From positions 79,590 through 143,589 of the forward strand of contig JAQYTG010000016.1 of NCBI GenBank assembly GCA_028724905.1: a stretch of 64,000 nt of DNA. Direction: 5' to 3'. Position 1 is the first letter of the stretch, and every line of letters begins with the position of its first letter. Shown here one piece after another: positions 23,973 to 33,121 of the stretch. The position numbers were made by a program, and so were the translations under genes. A model generated the notes under the pieces. It made no database searches. It was not told where the DNA came from and saw nothing but the letters and a program-made list of their open reading frames with translations. This DNA comes from Actinomycetaceae bacterium (GTDB taxonomy: Bacteria; Actinomycetota; Actinomycetes; Actinomycetales; Actinomycetaceae).

Positions 23973-25394
23973 CTATTCGCTACCTGCTGAACGAGAGGTG
24001 TCTTCGTCACTTTCTGGAGCGTCACCGAGCTCAAAGTTATCGCTTTCGGCCTCAGATGTGGTGACGCTGCTATCCTCGCCTACGGTGACGCTGCCACTCT
24101 CGTCTGTGGTGACGTCGTTACCCTCGCTGTTGACATCAGCGCTGTTGCCATGTGCAGTGTTGTCTGAATTGCTATCGTCAGCTTCAGAATTGGTGACGGC
24201 GAACTCGTCTGCTTTCGGTGTGGAGTCTTCGTCGTCAGCGTCGGTGTTGTCGTTGTCGTCGGTGGCGGCAACGTTGTCGGTAACGTCGTCAGTGGTACTG
24301 GCGTCATCGTCCTCAGGAGCGTCAGAATCGGCGTCACTGGTGGCAGCGTCCTCGTCGCCCTGTGTACTTGTAGACGATGTGCTTGTAGACGACGTGGGTG
24401 TATGCGATGTCCGAGAGGAGCGAATCGCCAGTAACGCGATTTCGACGAGGATCCAGGTGCCCCATGATATTCCTAATATGACCCACCCGATAATGCCCCA
24501 CGGCCAATGAGAAAAGAAAACCCCGAGCACCAGAGCTGCTGCAACACTCACAGCATACGTGAGCTCAAAAAGCCCAGTATTGCGCAAGACTCCGAGTAGA
24601 TTGTGGCCAGTGGCTCCAGCGATCACTGGCCGAGCAAGGTACACCACCCAGATGAGTAGCCCGAGGAAGCCCACGGCCACAGCATATCCCCATAGGACGA
24701 GGGAGCTAGCTAATACGACGGCCACGGCGAGCATGGCGTAATAACTCCATCGGGCTTTCCTTTCCCCTAGAAGCACGGCGAGAGTCCGCTTCCCAGCTTG
24801 GGTGTCTGAGGGGATATCCCGAATGTTATTGACCATCAAGAGGGCGCAGGCGATGAGCCCTACTCCGGTGGCGAGCAGCCACGCCGCGAGGGGAGCGCGG
24901 CCAGTTTGGGTATAGACCGTGCCGATGGTAGCCATATAGCCGAAGAAGATCAGTACAAACACTTCGCCCAATCCCATGTATCCGTAGGGATACTTACCTC
25001 CGGTGTACAGCCATGCGGCGAGCACAGCGGCAGCTCCCGCGAGTAAAAGCCACCAAAATCCACTGAGCGCCACAAGCACAAAGCCGAGCACACAGGCAAT
25101 GCCGAAGCTGATAAAAGCGGCACGCTTGACGACTTTTGGTTCGACTTTTCCTCCGCCGGTCAGGCGGGGAGGCCCCTGGCGAAACTCATCGGTGCCACGG
25201 ATACCGTCGGAATAGTCGTTGGCGAAGTTTGCCCCGATCTGGAAAAACAGTGCTACGCCAGCTGCGAGGAGAGTGAATCCCCATGAAAATTCCTTCAGGG
25301 CGGCGGCGATGCCAGCCCCTAATATTACTGGCGATAGAGAAGCAGGGAGAGTACGTACGCGCGCGCCCTCCATCCAGTCGTTCAAAGTAGCCAT
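23973..25394 (-). CDS. menA: 1,4-dihydroxy-2-naphthoate polyprenyltransferase (MenA)
   Basis: Membrane prenyltransferase that joins DHNA with a polyprenyl diphosphate to make demethylmenaquinone. Residues 1-300 have ~8-9 spans with both Asp-rich motifs of the UbiA family: NDYSDGIRGTD and DIPSDTQAGKR. Then ~160 residues of an Asp/Ser/Thr/Glu/Asn-rich acidic tail follow, giving 473 residues where homologues have ~290-310. The tail is one open frame with GACGA/GTGACG-type repeats. ATG 25394 has GAGGGTGG upstream. The polyprenyl donor is probably made by the synthase gene at 46.5 kb. Confidence 0.95.
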   Translation of the reverse strand: MATLNDWMEGARVRTLPASLSPVILGAGIAAALKEFSWGFTLLAAGVALFFQIGANFANDYSDGIRGTDEFRQGPPRLTGGGKVEPKVVKRAAFISFGIACVLGFVLVALSGFWWLLLAGAAAVLAAWLYTGGKYPYGYMGLGEVFVLIFFGYMATIGTVYTQTGRAPLAAWLLATGVGLIACALLMVNNIRDIPSDTQAGKRTLAVLLGERKARWSYYAMLAVAVVLASSLVLWGYAVAVGFLGLLIWVVYLARPVIAGATGHNLLGVLRNTGLFELTYAVSVAAALVLGVFFSHWPWGIIGWVILGISWGTWILVEIALLAIRSSRTSHTPTSSTSTSSTSTQGDEDAATSDADSDAPEDDDASTTDDVTDNVAATDDNDNTDADDEDSTPKADEFAVTNSEADDSNSDNTAHGNSADVNSEGNDVTTDESGSVTVGEDSSVTTSEAESDNFELGDAPESDEDTSRSAGSE

Positions 25395-25755
25395 TGTCCA
25401 CCCTCATAGTGCAGTGCTGGCGTTTTCTGCGCCGTAGAGCCATGCCCTGAGATCTGCGGCGCAGGTGTGTGCTCTCAGATCCATGTTCCGCAGGCGCTCA
25501 GAATGATGCGCTGCACCGCAGATACGTCTTGTTTGTTTCTCCGATGTCTCTACTGTAACGCGCGAATGCACAAAAGTGCTGGCTGTCTACGCTTTCGGAT
25601 GCTAGGTCACTATCTATCTCGTCACTTTCAGAAAACATCCAGCAAATTTCTAAGAATTATCGAGTGCCCATTTTTTACACTGGCATCGAGAAGATATGCA
25701 TTCGGCCAGCCGCCGGCTAGCTGAACACAGACAGAGATAATACAGGACGAAGATC
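25395..25755. other. Divergent promoter region between menA and the HtrA gene
   Basis: No gene or conserved RNA is visible. A TACACT at 25676-25681 is a possible -10 for htrA with a ~68-nt leader; no good -35 accompanies it. Confidence 0.35.
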
Positions 25756-27402
25756 ATGGACGAAGAGTCATTAGGTCAAGAAGAGAAGTCAGCTCGTACA
25801 CCGCAAACAGAGAGTTTGCCAGTGCAGTACCCGCAGTATCAAACTCCTGGTCAGCCTACAGTCGCTGGCCAGTTTAGTGCCCCCACTCAGCCGTTACCAC
25901 AATCGAATACCTGGAATGCCTCTCTTTCCACGCAGCCGGTAGCACCTTCCGCGCAGCCGACGGATCTTTCCGCGCAGCCGGCAGCGTACCTCCGCTCGAT
26001 GTACGCAGAAACTGATGATAGTGGCAGTTATGCCGGTGAATATGATGCCAGCGCCGCCAGCCCTGCTACCTATGTTGCCAGTAATGCTGCTGGCGAAAGC
26101 ATCGCCAGGAATAGCGTCGCCAGCGAAAGTTCCTTTACCGAAAGCTCCTTTAGCAACGATCATACCGGTGCTGCCAGCATTGGCGTTGCCAGCACCGCAG
26201 AGATCCCTTTTGGCGATGATCCTCGTGGAGCAGAGCCAGAGAAAGCAAAAAAGAAAAAAGCTAAGAAGGGCCCAGGGTGGGGGGCTGTTATCGCCATGAG
26301 CGCGGTGGCGGCGCTCGTCGGTGGCGGGATTGGCTTGAGCGGCAGCCAGCTTCTCCAGCCGTCGACATCGACGTTTATCAACTCCGGCACCTCTGGAGTG
26401 CACGTGGCTCCAGTGGTGGAATCTAAAGGTGAGGCTCCCAACTGGCAGGCGGTACATCAGGCTGTGGGCAATGCCGTTGTGGCGATCGACACCCAGCTGG
26501 AGCGGGGAACCTCAGCCGGATCGGGCGTGATTATTGATGCGCAGGGGCACGTACTGACGAACAACCACGTCATTGCCGGTGCTACGCAGATTTACGTCAC
26601 TCTCGCTGATGGCCGGCTGTTCAAAGCCTCCGTGGCTGGAGCTGATGCAGCCACTGATCTCGCCGTCATCACCATAGAAAATCCTCCTCAAGACCTAACT
26701 GTTGCCACCGTTGGAGATTCTGCCGCATTACACGTGGGGCAAAGTGTGGCTGCCATCGGCAACCCTCTCGGTCTCTCATCCACGATGACGACGGGCATCA
26801 TCTCTGCCTTGAATCGGCCAGTTTCTACGCAGGAGAGTAATGAGGGGCAAAATCAGCGCTTCCCGTTCGCTCGGCCGCAGCAAAGTTCACAGGTCGTGAC
26901 GAATGCTATCCAGATTGACGCAGCTGTGAACCCTGGCAACTCGGGCGGGCCAGTGTTTGATTCGGCTGGACGGGTGATTGGGATTGCCTCTTCTATTGCC
27001 ACTCTTTCAGGCGGCGGAGAGAGTGGTTCTATTGGCTTAGGCTTTGCCATCCCCATCAATCTCGCCAAAATGATTGCCCAGCAGCTTATTGACAACGGCG
27101 TCGCAGAGCACGCTTTCCTCGGGGTGACTATTTCAGACGGCGCAGCGCAGTACAACGGCGAAAACCGTCTCGGAGCTGAAGTGCAGTCCGTCTCGGCAGG
27201 TACTCCTGCTGCCCGAGCTGGGATTAAAAAAGGTGACGTCATCATCAGCATCGGTGGCAGTGAGGTCTCAAGCGCGACGTCACTGACGGGGTTTGTGCGC
27301 CAATACCGCTCCGGAGACAAAGTGAAGATCACCCTTGAACGCGATGGACAACTGCTCGATGCCACGGTGACGCTGGCAACCAAGCAGGATGACGTGAGCT
27401 GA
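25756..27402 (+). CDS. HtrA/DegP-like membrane-anchored serine protease
   Basis: Extracytoplasmic quality-control protease of 548 residues. A ~170-residue cytoplasmic segment rich in Gln, Pro, Ser and Ala (SAQPTDLSAQP-type repeats) precedes a KKKKAKKG stretch and one membrane anchor (VIAMSAVAALVGGGIGL). The trypsin-like domain shows His in TNNHVIAG, Asp in ATDLAVI and Ser in NPGNSGGPVFD. A PDZ domain closes the protein (SVSAGTPAARAGIKKGDVIISIGG). ATG 25756 follows AGGACGAAG. The domain order equals actinobacterial PepD/DegP proteins. Confidence 0.93.
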   Translation: MDEESLGQEEKSARTPQTESLPVQYPQYQTPGQPTVAGQFSAPTQPLPQSNTWNASLSTQPVAPSAQPTDLSAQPAAYLRSMYAETDDSGSYAGEYDASAASPATYVASNAAGESIARNSVASESSFTESSFSNDHTGAASIGVASTAEIPFGDDPRGAEPEKAKKKKAKKGPGWGAVIAMSAVAALVGGGIGLSGSQLLQPSTSTFINSGTSGVHVAPVVESKGEAPNWQAVHQAVGNAVVAIDTQLERGTSAGSGVIIDAQGHVLTNNHVIAGATQIYVTLADGRLFKASVAGADAATDLAVITIENPPQDLTVATVGDSAALHVGQSVAAIGNPLGLSSTMTTGIISALNRPVSTQESNEGQNQRFPFARPQQSSQVVTNAIQIDAAVNPGNSGGPVFDSAGRVIGIASSIATLSGGGESGSIGLGFAIPINLAKMIAQQLIDNGVAEHAFLGVTISDGAAQYNGENRLGAEVQSVSAGTPAARAGIKKGDVIISIGGSEVSSATSLTGFVRQYRSGDKVKITLERDGQLLDATVTLATKQDDVS

Positions 27403-27472
27403 GATGGCGCGCAGATGAGACGGTGAGATGGAGCGTAGCTGAGACAGCACGTGAACCGAAATAGTGACGATG

Positions 27473-27520
27473 CGCTTCGCCCACAGTTCATCTCACAGTT
27501 ATCTGCCCGTGGGCGAAGCG
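27473..27520. promoter_or_regulatory. 12-bp perfect inverted repeat before menG
   Basis: CGCTTCGCCCAC (27473-27484) and GTGGGCGAAGCG (27509-27520) are perfect complements around 24 nt. No T-tract follows. The right arm ends 3 bp before the candidate menG -10 TTAAAT (27524-27529), so it could be an operator or, less likely, a terminator of htrA. Confidence 0.65.
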
Positions 27521-27536
27521 TGGTTAAATGCCTAGT

Positions 27537-28277
27537 ATGAAGCGAGCAAATCACAGAGCTACCTTGGAGAAAAATGCCGCCGATGTGGCGTCGATGTTTG
27601 ACGAGGTTGCCCCAGCTTATGACGTCACTAATACGGTACTGACCGGAGGTTTGGTGCACGTGTGGCGCAAGACGGTGTGCGATGCGTTGCGGATTCGTCC
27701 TGGTATGAGCGTGCTCGATGTAGCAGCTGGTACTGGCACCAGCTCCGCTGTCTATGCTCAGGCGGGCGCCGACGTCACGGCATATGATTTTTCTGAAGGT
27801 ATGATCGCCCACGGGCGTCAGCGCCATCCACAGCTCGCATTTGTGCAAGGCGACGCTATGAATATGCCGTTTGCAGATGAGAGCTTCGACGCCGTCACCA
27901 TCTCGTACGGCCTGCGCAATGTCCAGGATCCTGATCGAGCTTTGCGGGAGATGCTACGGGTGGTGAAGCCCGGGGGAGAGCTGGTGGTTTGTGAGTTTTC
28001 CACTCCGGTGAATCCCGCTTTCCATAAGCTCTACACGTTCTTTCTCGGCACTGCGCTGCCGGCACTCGCCCATGTGGTCTCCTCAGATCCGACGGCCTAC
28101 AGTTACCTCACGGAGTCGATTCTCTCCTGGCCCGATCAGCAGGAGCTGGGTTTGATGATTCTCGATGCCGGTTGGCGAGATGTGGAATTTAAGAATCTCA
28201 CTGGCGGGATTGTGGCCGTCCATCGCGCCCGCAAACCTCTGGTGGAGTGCTGCCGCAATGCATCCCGTGAGGATTGA
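27537..28277 (+). CDS. menG: Demethylmenaquinone methyltransferase (MenG/UbiE)
   Basis: SAM-dependent C-methylation of demethylmenaquinone, the last core step of menaquinone synthesis. The ~246-residue class I methyltransferase shows FDEVAPAYDVTNTVLTGG, motif I VLDVAAGTGTSS, YDFSEGMI, MPFADESFDAVTISYGLRNV and a conserved PGGELVVCEFS. ATG 27537 is seven nt after TTAAAT (leaderless possibility); ATG 27528 is three codons upstream. The menJ gene follows after 3 bp, so both are probably co-transcribed. Confidence 0.95.
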   Translation: MKRANHRATLEKNAADVASMFDEVAPAYDVTNTVLTGGLVHVWRKTVCDALRIRPGMSVLDVAAGTGTSSAVYAQAGADVTAYDFSEGMIAHGRQRHPQLAFVQGDAMNMPFADESFDAVTISYGLRNVQDPDRALREMLRVVKPGGELVVCEFSTPVNPAFHKLYTFFLGTALPALAHVVSSDPTAYSYLTESILSWPDQQELGLMILDAGWRDVEFKNLTGGIVAVHRARKPLVECCRNASRED

Positions 28278-28280
28278 GCA

Positions 28281-29564
28281 ATGAAGTTTTTCGATGAAGC
28301 AGATGTCGTCATCGTGGGCGGCGGGCCTGGGGGAGCCAGTGCAGCCCACTATCTCGCCCAGCAGGGAATCGACGTTTTAGTGCTCGAACGCGCTCGCTAC
28401 CCACGCGATAAAGTGTGCGGAGATGGGCTCACGCCGCGCGCCGTCAGCGAGCTGATTCGTATGGCCGTGCCGATTCGAGAAGCGGATGGGTGGGTGCGCA
28501 ACTACGGTTTACGCGCCTACGGAGGGGGACATGAGATTGCCGTGCCTTGGCCGGAGATTGCTTCGCAGCCGAACTACGGCACGGCAAAGCCGCGCAAAGA
28601 CTTCGACGAAATTCTCATCCGGCACGCGCAGGCTTCTGGGGCGAGAGTGCTAGAGGGGATCACTGTTTCATCTCCGCTCATTCATGAGCCCTCCGGCAGG
28701 ATTTTTGGCGTGAAAGCTCGCAAGACGGCTGAGGGATCACGCGGGTCAGAGTTCGCTGTTCGCGCCCGTTTTGTGATTGATGCTGGAGGTGTGAGTGCGC
28801 GATTGGCGACTGCTGCTGGCCGGCAGAAGAATAGCCGGCGCCCGATGGGGGTGGCAGTGCGCACCTATTTCGAGTCGCCGTTAGCAAATAGCACGATGAT
28901 GGAATCGCACCTCGAACTATGGAGCGGCGAAGCCGGTCGATCTGATTTGCTTCCTGGCTACGGATGGGCGTTTGCCGTGGGCGATGGGTTGGTCAATGTG
29001 GGGTTGGGATCGCTGAGTTCTACGGCTAAAACCACCGGAATTGACTACCGCAAAGTCTTTGAAACCTGGATTGCCAACACTCCTCCCGAGTGGGGACTCA
29101 CTCCTTACAATCAACGCGGGCCAATCCGTTCGGCCGCCTTGCCGATGGGCTTTAACCGCAAGCCCCACTATGCGAACGGCTTGGCGCTAGTAGGAGATGC
29201 GGGGGGCATGGTTAGCCCGTTCAACGGGGAGGGCATTGCCTATGCCTTGGCCAGCGGGCGGATTGTGGCGGATTATATTGGTCAGGCGCTCGCCAGAGCT
29301 ACTCTTGGGCAGCAAGATCGCGTGATGCGCAGATATGTGCAGGATTTGGAGGAGGAGCTTGGCGGGTACTATACGCTGGGCAAAGTGTTCGCCAGTCTCA
29401 TCGAGCGCCCTGAGATTATGCACATTTGTGTGACGTACGGTCTGCCGCATCCGGTGCTCATGCGGCTGGTTATGAAACTGCTCTCGGATACCTATGATCG
29501 CCGCGATGGTGATTGGATGGACAAGCTAATCACGGCACTCACCCGCATGGTGCCGAAAGCCTAG
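28281..29564 (+). CDS. menJ: FAD-dependent geranylgeranyl/menaquinone reductase family (MenJ-like)
   Basis: The 427-residue flavoprotein has the FAD-binding N-terminus DVVIVGGGPGGASAAHYLAQQGIDVLVLER, the family motif KVCGDGLTPRA, and a second FAD motif GLALVGDAGGMVSPFNGEGI. In Mycobacterium the family member MenJ saturates an isoprene unit of the menaquinone side chain. Placement between menG and the nuo operon supports the same role here, but a general geranylgeranyl reductase activity cannot be excluded. Start ATG 28281 has GAGG upstream. Confidence 0.9.
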   Translation: MKFFDEADVVIVGGGPGGASAAHYLAQQGIDVLVLERARYPRDKVCGDGLTPRAVSELIRMAVPIREADGWVRNYGLRAYGGGHEIAVPWPEIASQPNYGTAKPRKDFDEILIRHAQASGARVLEGITVSSPLIHEPSGRIFGVKARKTAEGSRGSEFAVRARFVIDAGGVSARLATAAGRQKNSRRPMGVAVRTYFESPLANSTMMESHLELWSGEAGRSDLLPGYGWAFAVGDGLVNVGLGSLSSTAKTTGIDYRKVFETWIANTPPEWGLTPYNQRGPIRSAALPMGFNRKPHYANGLALVGDAGGMVSPFNGEGIAYALASGRIVADYIGQALARATLGQQDRVMRRYVQDLEEELGGYYTLGKVFASLIERPEIMHICVTYGLPHPVLMRLVMKLLSDTYDRRDGDWMDKLITALTRMVPKA

Positions 29565-29700
29565 AGTGTGGCACCGGAGGCTTAGAGCATGGCGATGCAA
29601 GTTTGGAGCACGGTGCCGAAAGCCTAGAGTGTGGCGCGTCAAAGGCCTGGAGTGAGGTGTGAATCTTGGCGCAGGATACGAAAGCCTAGAGCATCGTGAC
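29555..29700 (+). repeat. Degenerate 21-bp tandem array over the menJ stop
   Basis: Units of about 21 bp start at 29555, 29576, 29597 and 29618, with looser copies to ~29700. Unit 1 (GAAAGCCTAGAGTGTGGC...) and unit 4 are nearly identical, while units 2 and 3 differ mostly by transitions. The menJ stop TAG lies within unit 1. The remaining DNA to 29880 shows no gene. Confidence 0.8.
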
Positions 29701-29901
29701 GAGACCACGACAACGGCTGAGTAGCTGGTGTCGGAACTCGGTACCCGCAGCTGGCGTGAGAGTCGCTGCGAGACTCATCGCGTGCACGTCACTCACTGTT
29801 GCTAATCATGCTACCGCGCCTTGGATGCACCGCATTATGGCTAATTTTCCGGCACTATCACCTGCCTTGACGAGCGTGATTGACAACGAAACATAAATAC
29901 G

Positions 29902-29917
29902 CGCAATTTATATTGCG
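29902..29917. promoter_or_regulatory. Palindrome CGCAAT-TTAT-ATTGCG in the nuo promoter region
   Basis: Perfect 6-bp arms, AT-rich centre, 177 bp upstream of the nuoA start. It overlaps TATATT (29909-29914), a possible -10 of the operon. TTGACA at 29880-29885 is too far away (23 bp) to be a normal -35 for that box. Candidate operator for respiratory regulation. Confidence 0.5.
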
Positions 29918-30093
29918 TAATAAGAGCCGTGCGCATATGACGTTCATGGAGCCAAGCCGGTAAGGTGAGGGTAGCGCTGCGTGAGTAGCGCGTTGTCGTT
30001 GTACCTGAGTTCGCAGGAATGAAGTGACGTGCGTGCTTCGGCGTGACGGCGGCGCGTGAGCGGCGATTGGGAAATATGAGGACAGGAACGAGC

Positions 30094-30456
30094 ATGAACA
30101 ACCCTTATGTGCCGCTGTTGGTGATGATCATTGCCGCAGCGGTCATTGCTTTTGGCGGCTTGGCAGCGAGCGCGATCCTCGGGCCACACAAGTACAATCG
30201 AGTGAAAGAAGCGAACTACGAGTGCGGGGTGGAAGCCACGCCAAATGCTGGTTCGAGTGGTAAATTTCCGGTGAAGTACTTCCTCACGGCCATGACGTTC
30301 ATCATCTTCGATATTGAGGTGGTGTTCCTCTATCCGTGGGCAGTCGCACACGAATCTCTGGGGCTCTTCGGGATTGTGACGATTGCACTGTTCGTTTTCC
30401 TCATCACTGTGCCGTTCATCTACGAATGGCGCCGTGGTGGTTTGGAATGGGAGTGA
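30094..30456 (+). CDS. nuoA: NADH-quinone oxidoreductase subunit A
   Basis: The 120-residue membrane subunit has three spans and the conserved NYECGVEATP and FDIEVVFLYPWA motifs near the quinone tunnel. ATG 30094 is preferred over upstream in-frame codons because AGGAACGAG precedes it and the length is normal. First gene of a complete nuoA-N operon in standard order. Confidence 0.96.
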   Translation: MNNPYVPLLVMIIAAAVIAFGGLAASAILGPHKYNRVKEANYECGVEATPNAGSSGKFPVKYFLTAMTFIIFDIEVVFLYPWAVAHESLGLFGIVTIALFVFLITVPFIYEWRRGGLEWE

Positions 30457-30465
30457 GTGACGAGT

Positions 30466-31023
30466 ATGGGACTTGAAGAGAAGATTCCACAAGGGGTTGG
30501 CCTCACCACGATGGAGGCCGTCCTGGGGTGGGCCAAGGCGCGCTCCCCGTGGCCAGTGACGATGGGTCTGGCGTGTTGCGCTATTGAGATGATGGCTTTT
30601 GGCGCCGTCCGTTTCGATGCCAGCCGTATTGGTATGGAAGTATTTCGCTCCTCTCCGCGCCAGAGCGACATTATGATTGTCTCCGGCCGCGTGAGCCAGA
30701 AGATGGCTCCAGTGGTGCGCAATATCTACGACGAAATGATGGAACCTAAGTGGGTGATTTCCATGGGCGCCTGTGCCTGCACGGGTGGTGTCTTTAACAA
30801 CTATGCGCTCGTCCAAGGAATCGACCATGTGGTGCCGGTGGATATCTATTTGCCTGGTTGCCCGCCGCGGCCAGAGATGCTGATCAACGCTATTTTTGAA
30901 ATGCGCAATCAGCTGATGGAAAAGCAGCCAATTGGCCAAGATCGCATTGATATCGCCAAGGCTGCTGAAGAGGCGGCTCTGAAAGCTCAACCAATCGAAC
31001 TGAGGAAGGGGCTCCTCGCGTGA
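30466..31023 (+). CDS. nuoB: NADH-quinone oxidoreductase subunit B
   Basis: The 185-residue peripheral subunit holds the N2 4Fe-4S cluster that passes electrons to quinone: [17 protein letters not shown] and PGCPPRPE supply the ligands. ATG 30466 matches the usual MGLEEK start; GTG 30457, directly after the nuoA stop, is an alternative. It overlaps nuoC by 4 bp. Confidence 0.96.
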   Translation: MGLEEKIPQGVGLTTMEAVLGWAKARSPWPVTMGLACCAIEMMAFGAVRFDASRIGMEVFRSSPRQSDIMIVSGRVSQKMAPVVRNIYDEMMEPKWVISMGACACTGGVFNNYALVQGIDHVVPVDIYLPGCPPRPEMLINAIFEMRNQLMEKQPIGQDRIDIAKAAEEAALKAQPIELRKGLLA

Positions 31024-31775
31024 GTGACAACAACGAAGCGCTCGTCCCAAGCGAGAACGGCGGAGCGCAGGTGGCTGCGGGAGTGCCCGTCGGCCCAGAA
31101 TTTGCTAACGTCGATGTGGAAAAAGTGACGACACGCACAGGTATGTGGGGTGTGCGTCAAGGGGCAGATACCACTGGCTTTTCAGGCGGTACGACGGTGA
31201 GTGCTATCTGTGCTCCCACGCCACGGCCGTATGGTGGATGGTTCGACGAAGTGGTCGATATCATTGTGGAGTTGCTGGATGCGGATGGGATTGATCCGCA
31301 CGATGTAATCGAAAAAGTGAGCGTTTACCGCGATCAGCTCACGATCTTCATTAAGCGTGAACACCTGCTGCGCGTGGCCAAGTATCTTCGTGACGATCAA
31401 GATTTGCGCTTTGAGATGTGTCTGGGAGTCTCCGGCGTGCACTATCCCGAAGATAAAGGCCGTGAGCTACATGGGTATTTCCCGTTCTTCTCTATTACCC
31501 ACAACCGCATGATTGCTCTGGAAGTGACGGCTCCTGATGACGATCCGCACCTGCCGAGCCTCACCAGCGTCTACCCTGGTGACGACTGGCCTGAGCGGGA
31601 AGCATTTGATCTGATGGGTATTATTTTTGATGGCCATCCTGGTTTGGCTCGCTCGGCGATGCCTGACGACTGGGTGGGGCACCCACAGCGCAAAGACTAT
31701 CCGCTCGGCGGCGTGCCTGTGGAGTACAAGGGCGCCGTGATTCCGCCAGCCGATATGAGGAGGGAGTACAACTGA
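31020..31775 (+). CDS. nuoC: NADH-quinone oxidoreductase subunit C
   Basis: The 251-residue peripheral-arm subunit has the 30-kDa domain ([15 protein letters not shown], then [19 protein letters not shown]). A ~60-residue polar N-terminus precedes it. GTG 31020 overlaps nuoB (GTGA) and follows AAGGGG. The C-terminus shows the typical QRKDYPLGG. Confidence 0.96.
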   Translation: MSDNNEALVPSENGGAQVAAGVPVGPEFANVDVEKVTTRTGMWGVRQGADTTGFSGGTTVSAICAPTPRPYGGWFDEVVDIIVELLDADGIDPHDVIEKVSVYRDQLTIFIKREHLLRVAKYLRDDQDLRFEMCLGVSGVHYPEDKGRELHGYFPFFSITHNRMIALEVTAPDDDPHLPSLTSVYPGDDWPEREAFDLMGIIFDGHPGLARSAMPDDWVGHPQRKDYPLGGVPVEYKGAVIPPADMRREYN

Positions 31776-33121
31776 TGAGTGAATCGCTACCTCACGCAAC
31801 TAGAGCGATGAATCCGCAATCCGACGAGTATCCGGAATTTGAGGCAGTCGGCGGAGACTGGGGAAAGATCGTCACCGAAGTTGAAGAGCTCGGGGAAGAA
31901 CATATTGTCGTGAACCTCGGGCCGGTGCATCCGGCTACTCATGGCGTGCTGAGGGTACAGCTGGAATTGGATGGCGAGAATGTGAAAGAGGCGCGTGCAG
32001 CCACGGGTTTCTTGCATACCGGCATCGAGAAGAGCATGGAGTATCGCACCTGGCAGCAGGGCGTTGCTTTCGCCACACGCATGGACTACATCACTCCGAT
32101 CTTCCAAGAAGTAGCCTACTGCCTCGCAGTGGAAAAACTGCTTGGCGTCACGGATCAGATACCGCAGCGAGCTAGCGCAATTCGGGTGCTGCTGATGGAA
32201 CTCGGCCGCATCAATTCGCACGTGGTGGCCATCGGCTCATTGGGCAACGAAATGGGCGGCACCACCATGATGACCCTCGGTTTCCGTGCCCGTGAAGATC
32301 TCTTGCGCATCTTTGAAGACATCACTGGCTTGCGTATGAACCATGAGTTCATCCGCGTTGGCGGGGTGCTCGAAGATTTACCCGAAGGCGGTATTGAGTA
32401 CATCCGTGAATTGTTGCCAAAAGTTCGCAACACTCTTTCAGAGATGGAAGATCTCACGATGCAAAATCCGATCTTCAAACTCCGCCACGTGGATGTGGGG
32501 GTGTCTCCGCTCTCTAGTTTGATGGCATTGAGCATGACGGGTCCGTCGGTGCGCGCTGCTGGTCTGCCGTGGGATTTGCGCAAGACGCAGCCCTATTGCG
32601 GCTATGAAAAATACGAATTCGATATTCCGGTGGCCGACAAAGCCGATGCTTATAACCGCGTGAAAGTGCGTTATGCCGAGTGCTATCAGAGTCTGCGCAT
32701 CTGCTACCAGGTGCTCGACGAACTTGAGCGCACAGCTGGTGAGCCGGTGATGATCGCTGATGGCAAACTTGCGTGGCCAGCTAAGCTCTCTATTAGCGCC
32801 GATGGGCAAGGTCAGAGCCCTGAACACGTGAAAGATATGTTGAACGACTCGATGGAATCGCTCATCCATCATTTCAAGTTAGTGACGGAGGGCTTCAGAG
32901 TCCCAGCAGGCCAGGTGTTCCAGATGATTGAGCACCCCAAGGGTCTGCTGGGTGTGCATCTCGTCAGTGACGGCGGTACCCGTCCGTATCGTGCACATTT
33001 TAGAGATGCGAGTTTCAACAACTTGCAGAGTCTTGCCGTGATGACCGAAGGTGGCTTACTCGCCGACGTGATTATTGCGTTGGCCAATATCGACCCCGTG
33101 ATGGGAGGCGTGGATCGCTGA
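31775..33121 (+). CDS. nuoD: NADH-quinone oxidoreductase subunit D
   Basis: The 448-residue 49-kDa subunit forms the quinone-binding pocket with NuoB. It shows LGPVHPATHGVLR (with the quinone-site His) and a RMDYITP motif; the GGTRPYRAHFRDASF end is conserved. ATG overlaps the nuoC stop by one base (TGATG); GAGGAGGGAG lies upstream. Confidence 0.97.
   Translation: MSESLPHATRAMNPQSDEYPEFEAVGGDWGKIVTEVEELGEEHIVVNLGPVHPATHGVLRVQLELDGENVKEARAATGFLHTGIEKSMEYRTWQQGVAFATRMDYITPIFQEVAYCLAVEKLLGVTDQIPQRASAIRVLLMELGRINSHVVAIGSLGNEMGGTTMMTLGFRAREDLLRIFEDITGLRMNHEFIRVGGVLEDLPEGGIEYIRELLPKVRNTLSEMEDLTMQNPIFKLRHVDVGVSPLSSLMALSMTGPSVRAAGLPWDLRKTQPYCGYEKYEFDIPVADKADAYNRVKVRYAECYQSLRICYQVLDELERTAGEPVMIADGKLAWPAKLSISADGQGQSPEHVKDMLNDSMESLIHHFKLVTEGFRVPAGQVFQMIEHPKGLLGVHLVSDGGTRPYRAHFRDASFNNLQSLAVMTEGGLLADVIIALANIDPVMGGVDR

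Noticed and set aside
29700..30093. Possible riboswitch or leader RNA before nuoA
   Set aside because: Apart from the palindrome at 29902 I could not see a conserved RNA architecture; nothing matches a known riboswitch core.
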